Program-made: the position numbers and the translations under genes | The notes under the pieces: generated by a model | Database searches by the model: none | What the model was told of the DNA's origin: nothing | What the model saw: the letters and a program-made list of their open reading frames with translations, nothing else | NCBI GenBank assembly: GCA_964352985.1 | Contig: CAYGUK010000007.1 | Span: forward strand, 1 to 59,765 | DNA: 59,765 nucleotides | Reading direction: 5' to 3' | Origin: CAYGUK01 sp964352985 | Lineage (GTDB): Bacteria > Pseudomonadota > Gammaproteobacteria > JAHCLG01 | Shown: positions 7,655 through 16,349 of the stretch, piece by piece | Position numbering within the stretch: the stretch's first letter is position 1 | Layout: each line of letters begins with the position of its first letter

Positions 7655-8653
7655 TTAATTCTTCAATTCGGGCATAACTAAATCATGATGATTTCGACAA
7701 TACTCGATAACAAACTCTTTGAATTTTCTCGCTGCAGGCGTAAACGTTTTATTTTTATGATGAACTAAAAAAACACTGGTATTTGTTCTTGGAAAAGTCT
7801 CGACAGGTAAAACACAATAATATTTATTAATATGTTCGGGATATAATATATTTTCTGCAACCACGGCTAAANNNNNNNNNNAAACACAACAATAATTCAC
7901 ACGATCACCGCCATAAAATATATTTGACCCAACCCCTCCTAAACCCATACCAAATTCAACCCCATATTTTATGGCATCGGCATTATCGACGTTAATCAAA
8001 TGACAATCTGGTTCAATAATACTTTCTAATATCATTCTGGAATTCGAGTAGTATTCGCTCGCTAAAAATGTATAGCCTTTTAAATCTTTTAATTTAACTT
8101 TTTTACGTTTTGCTAATGGGTGATCGATTGATGAAATAATATACGTTTTATAATCAAATAAATGCGTTTTGGTAAATGGCGTTCGATCAGGCGGCGATCC
8201 CATAAAACAAAAATCAACTGTATTATCACGTAAAAGTTGAAACTGTATCATACGAACCATTTGTTTTATGTTGATATTAATTTTGTGATATTGATGATGA
8301 AACGCCGCAATAATTCTAAATGCTTGTTTCGCTGCGCCCGGTGGAATACAAACAGTTAAGTCACCTGATAAAATACCTTTTAAACTATCCACTTCTGTTT
8401 TTAATGATGCGACGTCTTGTCTAATTTTATCGATACTTTTTAAAATTGATTTACCTGCTCCAGTCAGCATGACTTTCTTACCAACCACCTCAAATAATTT
8501 TATTGATAATTGATCTTCTAAGTTTTTTATTTGAACAGAAATCGCCGGTTGGGTTAAATTCAATAGTTTTGCCGTATCAGTAAAACTTAAGGTCGTGGCG
8601 ATAGTCGCAAAAATATCTAATTGTTTTAGCGTAATATACAACTTGCCATCCAT
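7655..8653 (-). CDS. LysR-family transcriptional regulator (CbbR-like), interrupted by an assembly gap
   Basis: LysR regulator with an N-terminal winged HTH (TLKQLDIFATIATTLSFTDTAKLL, TQPAISVQIKNLEDQL) and a periplasmic-binding-fold effector domain ending in FLVHHKNKTFTPAARKFKEF, closest in style to CbbR proteins. A run of 10 N falls in the effector domain. The roughly 18 residues before it (GVGSNIFYGGDRVNYCCV) do not fit the family, whereas joining MGLG directly to LAVVAEN does, so the locus is probably misassembled there. It is divergent from the MFS pseudogene across an inverted repeat, the normal arrangement for a LysR regulator and its target. Confidence 0.8.
   Translation of the reverse strand: MDGKLYITLKQLDIFATIATTLSFTDTAKLLNLTQPAISVQIKNLEDQLSIKLFEVVGKKVMLTGAGKSILKSIDKIRQDVASLKTEVDSLKGILSGDLTVCIPPGAAKQAFRIIAAFHHQYHKININIKQMVRMIQFQLLRDNTVDFCFMGSPPDRTPFTKTHLFDYKTYIISSIDHPLAKRKKVKLKDLKGYTFLASEYYSNSRMILESIIEPDCHLINVDNADAIKYGVEFGMGLGGVGSNIFYGGDRVNYCCVXXXXLAVVAENILYPEHINKYYCVLPVETFPRTNTSVFLVHHKNKTFTPAARKFKEFVIEYCRNHHDLVMPELKN
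7872..7881. other. Assembly gap (10 N) inside lysR
   Basis: Ten N in a row. The bases just right of the gap (about 7906-7937) look like an imperfect copy of the bases left of it (about 7840-7871), as if two overlapping contig ends had been joined without merging. Confidence 0.95.
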
Positions 8654-8675
8654 AAAAATAATTTATACTAGCTAT

Positions 8676-8702
8676 ACATATAAATCATTATTATTTATAT
8701 GT
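8676..8702. promoter_or_regulatory. 27-bp inverted repeat between lysR and the MFS pseudogene
   Basis: Perfect 10-bp arms ACATATAAAT / ATTTATATGT flank a 7-base spacer, midway in the 94-base divergent intergenic region. It contains T-N11-A type spacing expected for LysR regulators. It is probably the operator for autoregulation and for the former MFS target. Confidence 0.55.
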
Positions 8703-8747
8703 CAAGGACGGTAAAATGTTATTTTATACCATATCGAGTATCACCTC

Positions 8748-9415
8748 ATGTCAGAAATAAAAATCGACAGAATTATTAAAATAAGTGTGGTTTTATTAGC
8801 ATTAATGACTTGGATGATGGTGAATATCACCATCCCTTTTTTACCTGAGTTAGCACAACGATTTCACATTGGTTTACATGGAATTAAAATACATTAACAG
8901 GCGGCTATATGATTGCATTTTTCGCTGCAATCCCTTTTTGGTTTGGTCAACAATTTGGGATCAGCATGTCAATGTTAAGTTTGATGTCACTTCCCGCTGT
9001 CGTTTGTTACATCATTGGATCACTTATTAATAATTTTTTATTAAGCAAATTTAATAGCGAATATTTATTAAAACTAACGATCTTTTTATTATTGTTAGTC
9101 GCCATCTTACAAATAAGTGTCGCGAATTTTTTTCAAAGTAATGTCATTTCAATTAGTGCCTATGTGAGTATGATCTTTTGTATTGCAGGATTTATTGTGC
9201 CATTATCAAATGCCATCCCTTGTCATAAATATCGCGAACATGTCGGATTAATGCCAGGCATATTATCTGGTTTACGCTGTTTATTTGCGGCCATCTTAGT
9301 ACCGTTTATCACTAATTTAAACTTATCGACGCTAATGCCATTAGCAATTTATAGTTTGTGTTTAGCTGGATTAATATTATTGAGTTTATGGTATTTTAAT
9401 CATGAAAAAAATTAA
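8748..9415 (+). pseudogene. Collapsed MFS (Bcr/CflA-type) efflux transporter remnant
   Basis: The ORF from ATG 8748 encodes the first transmembrane helix of a drug-efflux MFS protein (MVNITIPFLPELAQRF, then GIK) and ends at TAA 8895. Shifting frame continues the family motif TLTGGYMIA, the start of helix 2, and then runs straight into what looks like helices 7-12, ending at 9415. A full MFS protein is about 400 residues; only about 220 codons remain. I infer an internal deletion of helices 2-6 plus a frameshift at 8889-8890. The downstream ORF alone starts at ATG 8909 (168 residues). Its end overlaps the convergent kinase gene by 4 bases. Confidence 0.75.
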
Positions 9416-10638
9416 CGTTCAATTGGCAAGGTTATTGTAAAAGTTGTCCCCTTACCCAAGGTAGAATCCACATTAATCTGACCATTATGATCAACAATAA
9501 TGCCATAGGAAACAGCTAAGCCAAGCCCAGTTCCTTTGCCAATGGGTTTAGTTGTAAAAAAGGGATCAAATAAATTTTTAAGATTTTCTTCTTTAATACC
9601 ACAACCTGTGTCACTAATTGAAACATAAATATTCTTTTCATCCGTCCACGTTTTAATCGTGACGATGCCTTTTTCTTCTATTGCTTGACCGGCATTAATT
9701 AATAAATTCATGAAAACTTGATTTAATTGCCCAAGTTTACATTTTATTTTTGGTAAGACACCATAACATTTTTCAATTTGACAACGATATTTTAATTCAT
9801 GCATGACAATTCGAATTGTAGATTCAATACCATCATTTATATCGCCAATCTCAAACTCATCTTCATTCGTACGAGCAAAACTACGCAAACCTATAACAAT
9901 TTCTTTTACTCGAGATAAGCCATCTTTCGTTTCATCCATGAGTTGATCGATATCATTTAAAATGTAATCCATATCTTTTGTTTTATTAATGCTTTCGATA
10001 ATATCGATCTGGGCTTGTAAATCTTGAAGCTGTCCTTTTTGATATAAATTAATCAATTTTTTTGATTCACTATTCACTTGAATCAATGATTTAATATAAT
10101 CTTCTAGCGTTTTCACATTTGAAATCACAAAACTTAAAGGATTATTGATCTCGTGAGCTACCCCTGCGGATAATTGGCCTAACGATGCCAGTTTTTCAGC
10201 TTGTAACATGTTTACTTGCGCGGATTTTAATTGTTCATTTTGCTCGGCGAGTTTATGTCGTAATTTGTGTCTTTCACAAGCGTGGGAAATTAATCGTTGA
10301 AAATCGATATGTTCAATTTCATCACTAGTAATATGATCTTGCACACCTAATTCAAATATGTCGATATCAATCGTTTCGTTATAAGCATTTGTTAACGCAA
10401 TAACAGGAATTTTCGAGTACTCTTTGCATAGTTGATTGTAAAATTTTGTATTTTGATTTTCTGGTAATTCAAAATCTAAAAAAATAATATTTGCTTTTTT
10501 ATTTTGCAAAAAATTAATTGCTTGATCATTCTGAGTCGCATGAAACAATCTTAATTGTTCGTAAAAGTCACCATCAATCTTTTGAATAATTTTTTTTGAA
10601 AGAGAGTCATTTTTTGAAAAAAGTAAAATGTGTAGCAT
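9412..10638 (-). CDS. Receiver-histidine kinase hybrid (REC-HisKA-HATPase)
   Basis: Soluble 408-residue kinase without a membrane sensor. The N-terminal receiver (1-120) has a candidate phospho-Asp in IFLDFELPEN but a weak acidic pair (FSKND). After a coiled-coil linker comes the H-box LSAGVAHEINNPLS. The ATPase domain has N-box VFMNLLINAGQAI, G1 DTGCGI, F-box FDPFFTTKP and G2 GKGTGLGLAV. The kinase core is very similar to the H-NOX-linked kinase at 49140 (shared ELKY, GDIN, QLNQVFMNLL and SYGI blocks), so the two probably share response regulators. An N-terminal receiver suggests input from another phosphorelay. Confidence 0.88.
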   Translation of the reverse strand: MLHILLFSKNDSLSKKIIQKIDGDFYEQLRLFHATQNDQAINFLQNKKANIIFLDFELPENQNTKFYNQLCKEYSKIPVIALTNAYNETIDIDIFELGVQDHITSDEIEHIDFQRLISHACERHKLRHKLAEQNEQLKSAQVNMLQAEKLASLGQLSAGVAHEINNPLSFVISNVKTLEDYIKSLIQVNSESKKLINLYQKGQLQDLQAQIDIIESINKTKDMDYILNDIDQLMDETKDGLSRVKEIVIGLRSFARTNEDEFEIGDINDGIESTIRIVMHELKYRCQIEKCYGVLPKIKCKLGQLNQVFMNLLINAGQAIEEKGIVTIKTWTDEKNIYVSISDTGCGIKEENLKNLFDPFFTTKPIGKGTGLGLAVSYGIIVDHNGQINVDSTLGKGTTFTITLPIER

Positions 10639-10663
10639 GTGCCATATCCATTTGACAATTTAA

Positions 10664-10707
10664 ATAAAAAAGCCATGAATGTGTATCTGTACAACCATTC
10701 ATGGCTT
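10664..10707 (-). terminator. Rho-independent terminator on the minus strand, upstream of the receiver-kinase
   Basis: A 12-bp perfect stem AAGCCATGAATG / CATTCATGGCTT (10670-10681 and 10696-10707) with a 14-base loop. Read on the minus strand it is followed by TTTTTTATTT. It ends a minus-strand transcript coming from dgkA or from a small RNA between 10710 and 10892, and lies only about 25 bases before the kinase start. Confidence 0.75.
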
Positions 10708-10769
10708 ATTACGCCCCCTGATCACACCGTGACTCGCTATATAAATGCTTGCCACGACGTTTGAATATT

Positions 10770-10940
10770 ATGTCATTAAATAAATATGAAGTCGATATCA
10801 TACCAATATTTTTATCTTCATTACTCGCACAGGATTTACACAAGTTATACCAATTCACGTTAACAATTTATTCAGATGTTATCCACAATGTGTTAAAGCA
10901 ACACTATCAGCCAAACAATAATGACATTGACAATAGCTAA
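10770..10940 (+). CDS. Doubtful small ORF, 56 residues
   Basis: An open frame from ATG 10770 encodes a small acidic protein beginning MSLNKYEVDIIPIFLSSLL and ending in an Asn-rich tail. It has no ribosome binding site, and its last 48 bases overlap the convergent dgkA. It may be chance in AT-rich DNA, or the 3' untranslated part of dgkA read on the wrong strand. I list it because the 254-base space otherwise holds no gene. Confidence 0.2.
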   Translation: MSLNKYEVDIIPIFLSSLLAQDLHKLYQFTLTIYSDVIHNVLKQHYQPNNNDIDNS

Positions 10941-11270
10941 AAAGACAGCAGCAGATCCAAAGTCTTTCGCTTTTTTTGAAAGTGGATGATGATCAGAGCT
11001 AATCCGATCAATGATGCTTTCAATTGCTGAATTTAATAATTCAATTATTAAAACTAAAATAATACTGAAAATTAATATGATGCGAATTAATGCAACGTGA
11101 CTAATTAAAAAAGCGAGAGGAATTAAAATAACTGCACAGATTAATTCTAAACAAAACGCTCTTTCAGTTACGGCAACTTTTAAACCTGCAAAAGAATAAC
11201 TTGTAGCCCCAAATAATTTGTTAAATTGATTTTTAATTAAAAAAAAACTGCTCGCACAATATATTCTCAC
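10893..11270 (-). CDS. dgkA: Diacylglycerol kinase (prokaryotic DgkA)
   Basis: Small inner-membrane enzyme that phosphorylates diacylglycerol to phosphatidic acid and recycles the diacylglycerol left from membrane-derived oligosaccharide or lipid modification reactions. The product is 125 residues with three predicted membrane helices. Family motifs are ELLNSAIESIIDRIS (catalytic and metal-binding Glu) and KDFGSAAVFLA. The start is GTG 11270, the first codon after an in-frame TAA, with no good ribosome binding site. An A/T homopolymer sits near the N-terminus, so a small sequencing error there is possible. Confidence 0.87.
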   Translation of the reverse strand: MRIYCASSFFLIKNQFNKLFGATSYSFAGLKVAVTERAFCLELICAVILIPLAFLISHVALIRIILIFSIILVLIIELLNSAIESIIDRISSDHHPLSKKAKDFGSAAVFLAIVNVIIVWLIVLL

Positions 11271-11356
11271 TTAGTTAACAGAAAAAAATTTTAAACTGTT
11301 GTAAAACAATCGCAATACAACAATTAAAATTGTAGCATATTGCGCAGATTGTAAAA

Positions 11357-12805
11357 TTATTTTTCTTGCCAAACTAAATTAGGTTCTCGTGCCGCTTTTA
11401 CATCATCTAAACGTTTAACAGGCATGGTATGAGGTGCTAATTTTATTTTCTCAGGATTATTGATAATTTCTTCACGAATTTTTGCCATGACATCAATAAA
11501 ATAATCTAAGGATTCTTTACATTCTGTTTCAGTCGGTTCAATTAACAAACATTCTGGCACCAATAATGGAAAATAAGAGGTCGGTGAATGAATGCCAAAA
11601 TCTAGTAATCGTTTTGCCACATCCATCGCTGTTACGCCATATTTTTTATGTTCATCGGCAAGCGTAATAATAAATTCATGGCTCGCGCGTCTTTCAGGAA
11701 AAGCAAGTTTATAACCAAGTTGTTTTAATCTTGCCATCACATAATTTGCATTTAAGGTCGCAAATTCTGACACTCTTACTAACCCTTCTTTACCTAAAAT
11801 TCTCGCATAAATATAGGCACGTAATAAAATACCCGCATTTCCCATAAAGCAAGATAAACGTCCCATACTTTGCGGATGATCATCATTAGTCGAAAAACGA
11901 AATTGTTCATTTTCTTTCAAAACAAGTGGATGGGGAATAAAAGGTAATAATTTATTTTTCACCGCAATAGGTCCACTACCGGGACCGCCACCACCATGAG
12001 GCGTCGCAAATGTTTTATGTAAATTCATGTGAATAACATCAAAGCCCATATCACCGGGTCGGACTTTTCCTAAGATAGCATTTAAGTTTGCACCATCGTA
12101 ATAAAGCAAGCCGCCGGCTTGATGAACAATTTTTTGAATTTTTTCAATATTACGATCAAACACACCTAAAGTAGAAGGATTGGTTAACATAATACCGGCA
12201 GTCTGTGGGCCAACTGCTTTTTCAAGTGCCCCAATATCAACATCGCCATTTTTTGCTGTGGGAATTTCTTTAACTTTTAATCCACACATCACAGCTGAAG
12301 CAGGGTTTGTTCCATGCGCAGCATCTGGCACCAACATTTCAACTCGCTCATGATCACCTCTTGCAACATGATAGGCTTTAATCATGGCGACACCGGCAAA
12401 CTCACCTTGCGCACCCGCCATAGGTGCAAGTGAAACTGCATCCATACCTGTCACCCGACCTAGAATTTTTTGTAATTCAAATAAGCAAGATAAAATACCT
12501 TGGCTATTTTCAACATGCGTAAATGGATGACGATTTAGAAAATTACTCAGCATCGCATTTTTATGAACGCCACGAGGATTATATTTCATCGTGCAAGAAC
12601 CCAATGGATAAAAATTGGTATCGATACTAAAGTTTTTCTTGGATAAATTTGTAAAATGCCGGATCACTTGTAATTCTGATAATTCAGGTAACAATGGTTT
12701 ATTTTTTCTTAACATATTTTGTGGAATATCGCTAACATCCATTTCGCCTTCAGGAAGTTGGTGAATAGCAAAACGTGCTGTGTTTGCTTGGTCGAAAATC
12801 ACCAT
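11357..12805 (-). CDS. gcvPB: Glycine dehydrogenase (decarboxylating) subunit 2
   Basis: Beta half of the split P-protein. With GcvPA it decarboxylates glycine and passes the aminomethyl group to lipoyl-GcvH. The product is 482 residues. The PLP-binding Lys is in NLHKTFATPHGGG, and the glycine-rich loop GGGGPGSGP follows directly. Other family motifs are FYPLGSCTMKYNPR near the N-terminus and AHGTNPASA. It is last in the gcvT-gcvH-gcvPA-gcvPB operon, 48 bases after gcvPA. The split P-protein is typical of several Legionellales and many Gram-positives, unlike the fused E. coli GcvP. Confidence 0.95.
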   Translation of the reverse strand: MVIFDQANTARFAIHQLPEGEMDVSDIPQNMLRKNKPLLPELSELQVIRHFTNLSKKNFSIDTNFYPLGSCTMKYNPRGVHKNAMLSNFLNRHPFTHVENSQGILSCLFELQKILGRVTGMDAVSLAPMAGAQGEFAGVAMIKAYHVARGDHERVEMLVPDAAHGTNPASAVMCGLKVKEIPTAKNGDVDIGALEKAVGPQTAGIMLTNPSTLGVFDRNIEKIQKIVHQAGGLLYYDGANLNAILGKVRPGDMGFDVIHMNLHKTFATPHGGGGPGSGPIAVKNKLLPFIPHPLVLKENEQFRFSTNDDHPQSMGRLSCFMGNAGILLRAYIYARILGKEGLVRVSEFATLNANYVMARLKQLGYKLAFPERRASHEFIITLADEHKKYGVTAMDVAKRLLDFGIHSPTSYFPLLVPECLLIEPTETECKESLDYFIDVMAKIREEIINNPEKIKLAPHTMPVKRLDDVKAAREPNLVWQEK

Positions 12806-12853
12806 TACTGGCTCTCACTATTTTACGGTTTGATTTGAATCAAATAACCACAT

Positions 12854-14218
12854 TTATTTATTGGCTAAAATTGACTCCAATGCTAATTTATATTCATTAA
12901 TATCATCTGCAGTTTTAATTTCAGTCGCACAAACTAACAAACAATTTTGTAATTCTTGATAATGGTGGCTTAATTCAAAGCCACCTTGAATGCCCAAACG
13001 ATTTAATTCACTTAAGACTGTGCTAGCTGATAACGGTAATTTAATCACGGCTTCATGGAAAAAAGGAGAAGGAAATACACGCTCAACACCCTTAATACTG
13101 GTTAATGCATTCATTAACATTTTAGTATTGGTATGAGATAAACCTGCCACTTTTTTTAAGCCTAATGGTCCTAGTAAACTCATATAGATCGTCGCAGCTG
13201 TTACCATTAAACCTTGGTTAGTACAAATATTTGAAGTCGCTTTCGATCGACGAATATGTTGTTCGCGTGCTTGTAAAGTTAAAGTGAAACCCGATGTGCC
13301 TTCGTTATCTGTTGTTTTACCCACTAACCGACCTGGCATTGCTCGAACGTGTTGTAATTTTGTTGCCATAAAACCAAAATAAGGACCACCCGATGCAAGT
13401 GGAATCCCTAAAGGTTGCCCTTCACCGCAAACGATATCAACACCGCATTCTCCCCAAGTACCTGGTGATTGTAATAATGCAAGTGAAGTCGGATTTACCA
13501 CAGCAATCGTTAAACATTGTTGTGCTTTAGCAAAACGCATGTAAGCTTCAACATCTTCAAGCACACCAAAAAAATTAGGTTGTGGAATAATAATGGCGCT
13601 TATTTCTAGATCAGCATAATTTTCCAAAACATGACAAGCCAATCTACCTTCGTTTGTGCAATAAGGAATTTCTTCAATAATTATATTTTGACCACAAGTA
13701 ACGGTTCTTATTACGTCAAGATAATGGGGATGTAAACTCATGGGAATTAAAACCCGTTTTTCTTTTTTATTTTTTTGCAAACGCATGGCCATTAACACGG
13801 CTTCCGCACAAGCTGTGGCGCCATCATATAAAGACGCATTGGCTAAATCCATTCCGGTTAAACTAGCAACCATAGTTTGAAATTCATAAATGAGTTGCAA
13901 ATTTCCTTGCGCAGCTTCAGCCTGATAAGGTGTATAAGCTGTCATGAATTCACCACGCCCGGTTAACTCCCACACAGCTGCAGGAATGTGGTGTTGATAA
14001 CTCCCCGCACCGATAAAACATAATTGTTGTTTATCTTTAGCAGCAATGTCATTCATTAATCTGCTTGTTGCCATTTCAGATAATCCAGAAGGAATACCCT
14101 CGAGTTCATTCGCACGTAAATGCTTAGGAATTTCATCAAATAAATCATCTATTGAACTTGCTCCAATAGTACTAAGCATTGAAGCAATATCTTCTTCTGT
14201 ATGGGGAATAAAGGGCAT
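12854..14218 (-). CDS. gcvPA: Glycine dehydrogenase (decarboxylating) subunit 1
   Basis: Alpha half of the split P-protein, 454 residues. The N-terminus MPFIPHTEEDIASML is the family signature. Further motifs are CFIGAGSYQHHIPAAV, FMTAYTPYQAEAAQGNLQ and ICTNQGL. It contributes to the active-site dimer with GcvPB but has no PLP lysine of its own. It sits 18 bases downstream of gcvH and upstream of gcvPB on the same strand, consistent with one transcript. Confidence 0.95.
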   Translation of the reverse strand: MPFIPHTEEDIASMLSTIGASSIDDLFDEIPKHLRANELEGIPSGLSEMATSRLMNDIAAKDKQQLCFIGAGSYQHHIPAAVWELTGRGEFMTAYTPYQAEAAQGNLQLIYEFQTMVASLTGMDLANASLYDGATACAEAVLMAMRLQKNKKEKRVLIPMSLHPHYLDVIRTVTCGQNIIIEEIPYCTNEGRLACHVLENYADLEISAIIIPQPNFFGVLEDVEAYMRFAKAQQCLTIAVVNPTSLALLQSPGTWGECGVDIVCGEGQPLGIPLASGGPYFGFMATKLQHVRAMPGRLVGKTTDNEGTSGFTLTLQAREQHIRRSKATSNICTNQGLMVTAATIYMSLLGPLGLKKVAGLSHTNTKMLMNALTSIKGVERVFPSPFFHEAVIKLPLSASTVLSELNRLGIQGGFELSHHYQELQNCLLVCATEIKTADDINEYKLALESILANK

Positions 14219-14236
14219 GTTAACCTCTAATAATTA

Positions 14237-14632
14237 TTATTCATCTTCAGCACTGATGTGTTCAGCATAGGCATCCGCTGTTAATAAATCGTTTAATTCT
14301 TCTAAAGATTCTGGTGCAATTTTTAAAATCCAACCATCACCATAAGGATCATGGTTTATGATTTCAGGATTTTCAGCAAGTTTTTCATTGATTTCTGCAA
14401 TTTCACCATTGATAGGACTATAAATATCAGAGGCCGCTTTTACTGATTCAACAACCCCACATTCATCACCATCACTCACAGTCGTACCCACTTCGGGTAA
14501 TTCAACAAAAACTAAATCGCCTAATAGACTTTGAGCATTATCGGTGATCCCTAATGCTATTAAACCATCATCTTCAACACGTAACCATTCATGTGTTGTG
14601 GTATATTTATAATCTGTTGGAATATCACTCAT
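14237..14632 (-). CDS. gcvH: Glycine cleavage system H protein
   Basis: Lipoyl carrier protein of 131 residues that shuttles the aminomethyl intermediate between the P, T and L proteins. The lipoylation site is the Lys in VVESVKAASDIYSP. The N-terminus MSDIPTDYKYTTTHEWL and the segment VFVELPEVG are typical. The length matches the family (about 125-130). It lies 17 bases after gcvT, with AGAGGTGAACACACA before the start codon. Confidence 0.96.
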   Translation of the reverse strand: MSDIPTDYKYTTTHEWLRVEDDGLIALGITDNAQSLLGDLVFVELPEVGTTVSDGDECGVVESVKAASDIYSPINGEIAEINEKLAENPEIINHDPYGDGWILKIAPESLEELNDLLTADAYAEHISAEDE

Positions 14633-14649
14633 TGTGTGTTCACCTCTCT

Positions 14650-15738
14650 CTAAACTAAAATTTTTCCATGACGAACAAAAGGTGGCTTCACAACTTTAGC
14701 AGCCACTTGTTTTCCACGAATTTCAACCATACATGTTTCACCAATTTGTGTTGGCAATCTTGCAAGCGCAATGGCTTTTCCTAATGTTGGAGAAAAACTA
14801 CCGCTTGTAATATAACCTTCTTCACCTTCATCGGTGATCACTTTTTGATGATTTCTCAATACGCCTTTGCCTTCAAGAACTAAACCTACTAAACGCTGAG
14901 TAACACCAGCATGTTTTAATTCACTCAATGCGTTTCGACCAATAAAATCACGATCACTTGGTTCAAAAGCAATTGTCCACGCTAAATTTGCTTCTAATGG
15001 TGAAGTATGTTCATCCATATCAGTGCCGTATAAATTCAATCCCGCTTCTAATCGCAAGGTATCACGTGCGGCCAAGCCACAAGGTTTAATATCTGCGGCT
15101 AATATTTTTTGCCACAAATCAACAGCAGCATCACTACTCACAATGATTTCATACCCATCTTCGCCAGTGTAACCAGTGCGTGCAATAAAAAAAGTTTCAG
15201 TATCTAAGGCATGAAAGGGTTTTAATTGTAAGCAAGATTCTGCCAAATCTTCAGGAAAAATTTGCTTAATTTTTTCTTTAATATTTGGTCCTTGAATTGC
15301 AAGCATCGATAAATCTTGACGTTCTTCTAGCGTAACTAAATAATTTTTTGCATGTTGTTGTAGCCAAGCCATATTTTTATCACGAGTCGCCGCATTAACG
15401 ACTAAACGATAATTTCCGGTGTGTCGATGATAAACAATTAAATCATCTACTACCCCGCCGTCTTTATTTAACATGCAACCATAAAGTGCTTTACCTTCAA
15501 CACCTGTTAAACGATCAACATCATTGGCGACTAAATAACGTAAAAAATCACGCGCACCATTACCTTGAACATCAACAACTGTCATGTGTGAAACATCAAA
15601 GACACCCGCATCTTGGCGCACGATGTTATGTTCTGCAACTTGCGAACCATAATGTAGTGGCATATCCCACCCAGCAAAATCAACAATCATGGCTTTTGCT
15701 TTTACATGCTGATCATAAAGACTTGTTTTATTACCCAT
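14650..15738 (-). CDS. gcvT: Aminomethyltransferase (glycine cleavage T protein)
   Basis: Transfers the methylene group from GcvH to tetrahydrofolate, giving 5,10-methylene-THF and ammonia. The product is 362 residues. Motifs are FDVSHMTVVDVQG, the folate-binding region ARTGYTGEDGYEI, and GLAARDTLRLEAGL. It is first in the operon, with GAAGAGGAT upstream of ATG 15738. I looked for a glycine riboswitch in the leader on this strand and did not find one. Confidence 0.95.
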   Translation of the reverse strand: MGNKTSLYDQHVKAKAMIVDFAGWDMPLHYGSQVAEHNIVRQDAGVFDVSHMTVVDVQGNGARDFLRYLVANDVDRLTGVEGKALYGCMLNKDGGVVDDLIVYHRHTGNYRLVVNAATRDKNMAWLQQHAKNYLVTLEERQDLSMLAIQGPNIKEKIKQIFPEDLAESCLQLKPFHALDTETFFIARTGYTGEDGYEIIVSSDAAVDLWQKILAADIKPCGLAARDTLRLEAGLNLYGTDMDEHTSPLEANLAWTIAFEPSDRDFIGRNALSELKHAGVTQRLVGLVLEGKGVLRNHQKVITDEGEEGYITSGSFSPTLGKAIALARLPTQIGETCMVEIRGKQVAAKVVKPPFVRHGKILV

Positions 15739-15875
15739 GCATTATCCTCTTCGAAAGGGCGATTTATACCATTTATATGACCTGATGAAAACTCTCCGAG
15801 CCAAACTTCTCTTTTATTTCCATAGCATCTCAGGTAACCTTAAAAAAGTAGGTGATGAAAAGGAATTTTTAACAA

Positions 15876-16289
15876 GTGAAAAAACGGAAAACGCAACAAC
15901 ATCCTTGGGTCTTACCTTATCTAACCGTAAGCGACGTACACAGAATGTCAGACTTTTATATTTCTGCGTTCAATTTTTCTCTTTGCGATATTATTACCAA
16001 TGATGATGGCATTGCCGATCATGCCGATATGTATTATCACGATATTTATATCATGTTAGCGCTTGAAGGCACTTTATCCCCAGACATGAAAGCACCTATT
16101 CATTCAAATACATCTCCTTCGATGTTACTTTACGTATATTGTCCTAATGTCGATGAACTATATAAAAATGCTTTAGCAATGGGCGCCGAAAATATTCTTC
16201 CACCTGAAAACACCTATTGGTCTGATCGTATGTGTCAACTTAAAGATCCTGATGGTTACATTTGGCAATTCGCCTCATTTATCAATTAA
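15876..16289 (+). CDS. VOC (glyoxalase/bleomycin-resistance fold) family protein
   Basis: A 137-residue single-module VOC protein of the PhnB/glyoxalase-like type. The features seen are VLPYLTVSDVHRMSDFYISAF at the N-terminus, the paired beta-alpha-beta-beta-beta pattern, and the terminal QLKDPDGYIWQFA, a usual VOC ending that supplies a Glu/Gln-type metal ligand position. The specific substrate cannot be told. The start is GTG 15876 with AAAAGGA about 12 bases upstream. It is divergent from gcvT and stands alone. Confidence 0.75.
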   Translation: MKKRKTQQHPWVLPYLTVSDVHRMSDFYISAFNFSLCDIITNDDGIADHADMYYHDIYIMLALEGTLSPDMKAPIHSNTSPSMLLYVYCPNVDELYKNALAMGAENILPPENTYWSDRMCQLKDPDGYIWQFASFIN

Positions 16290-16349
16290 TCCGCAAAAAT
16301 AATCTATAATGAAAATTAATCGCCCACGAACTTGTTTAATGATGATGTG

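Noticed and set aside
9412..9415. Four-base overlap of the MFS remnant with the kinase as a sign of coupling
   Set aside because: The genes are convergent, so the stop codons merely overlap.
15739..15875. Possible glycine riboswitch between gcvT and the VOC gene
   Set aside because: On the plus strand, fragments like CGAAAGGGCGA and AAACTCTCCGAGCCAAA recall the aptamer core. They point away from the gcv operon, the AGAG partner segment is missing and the spacing is wrong. Nothing fits on the minus strand.
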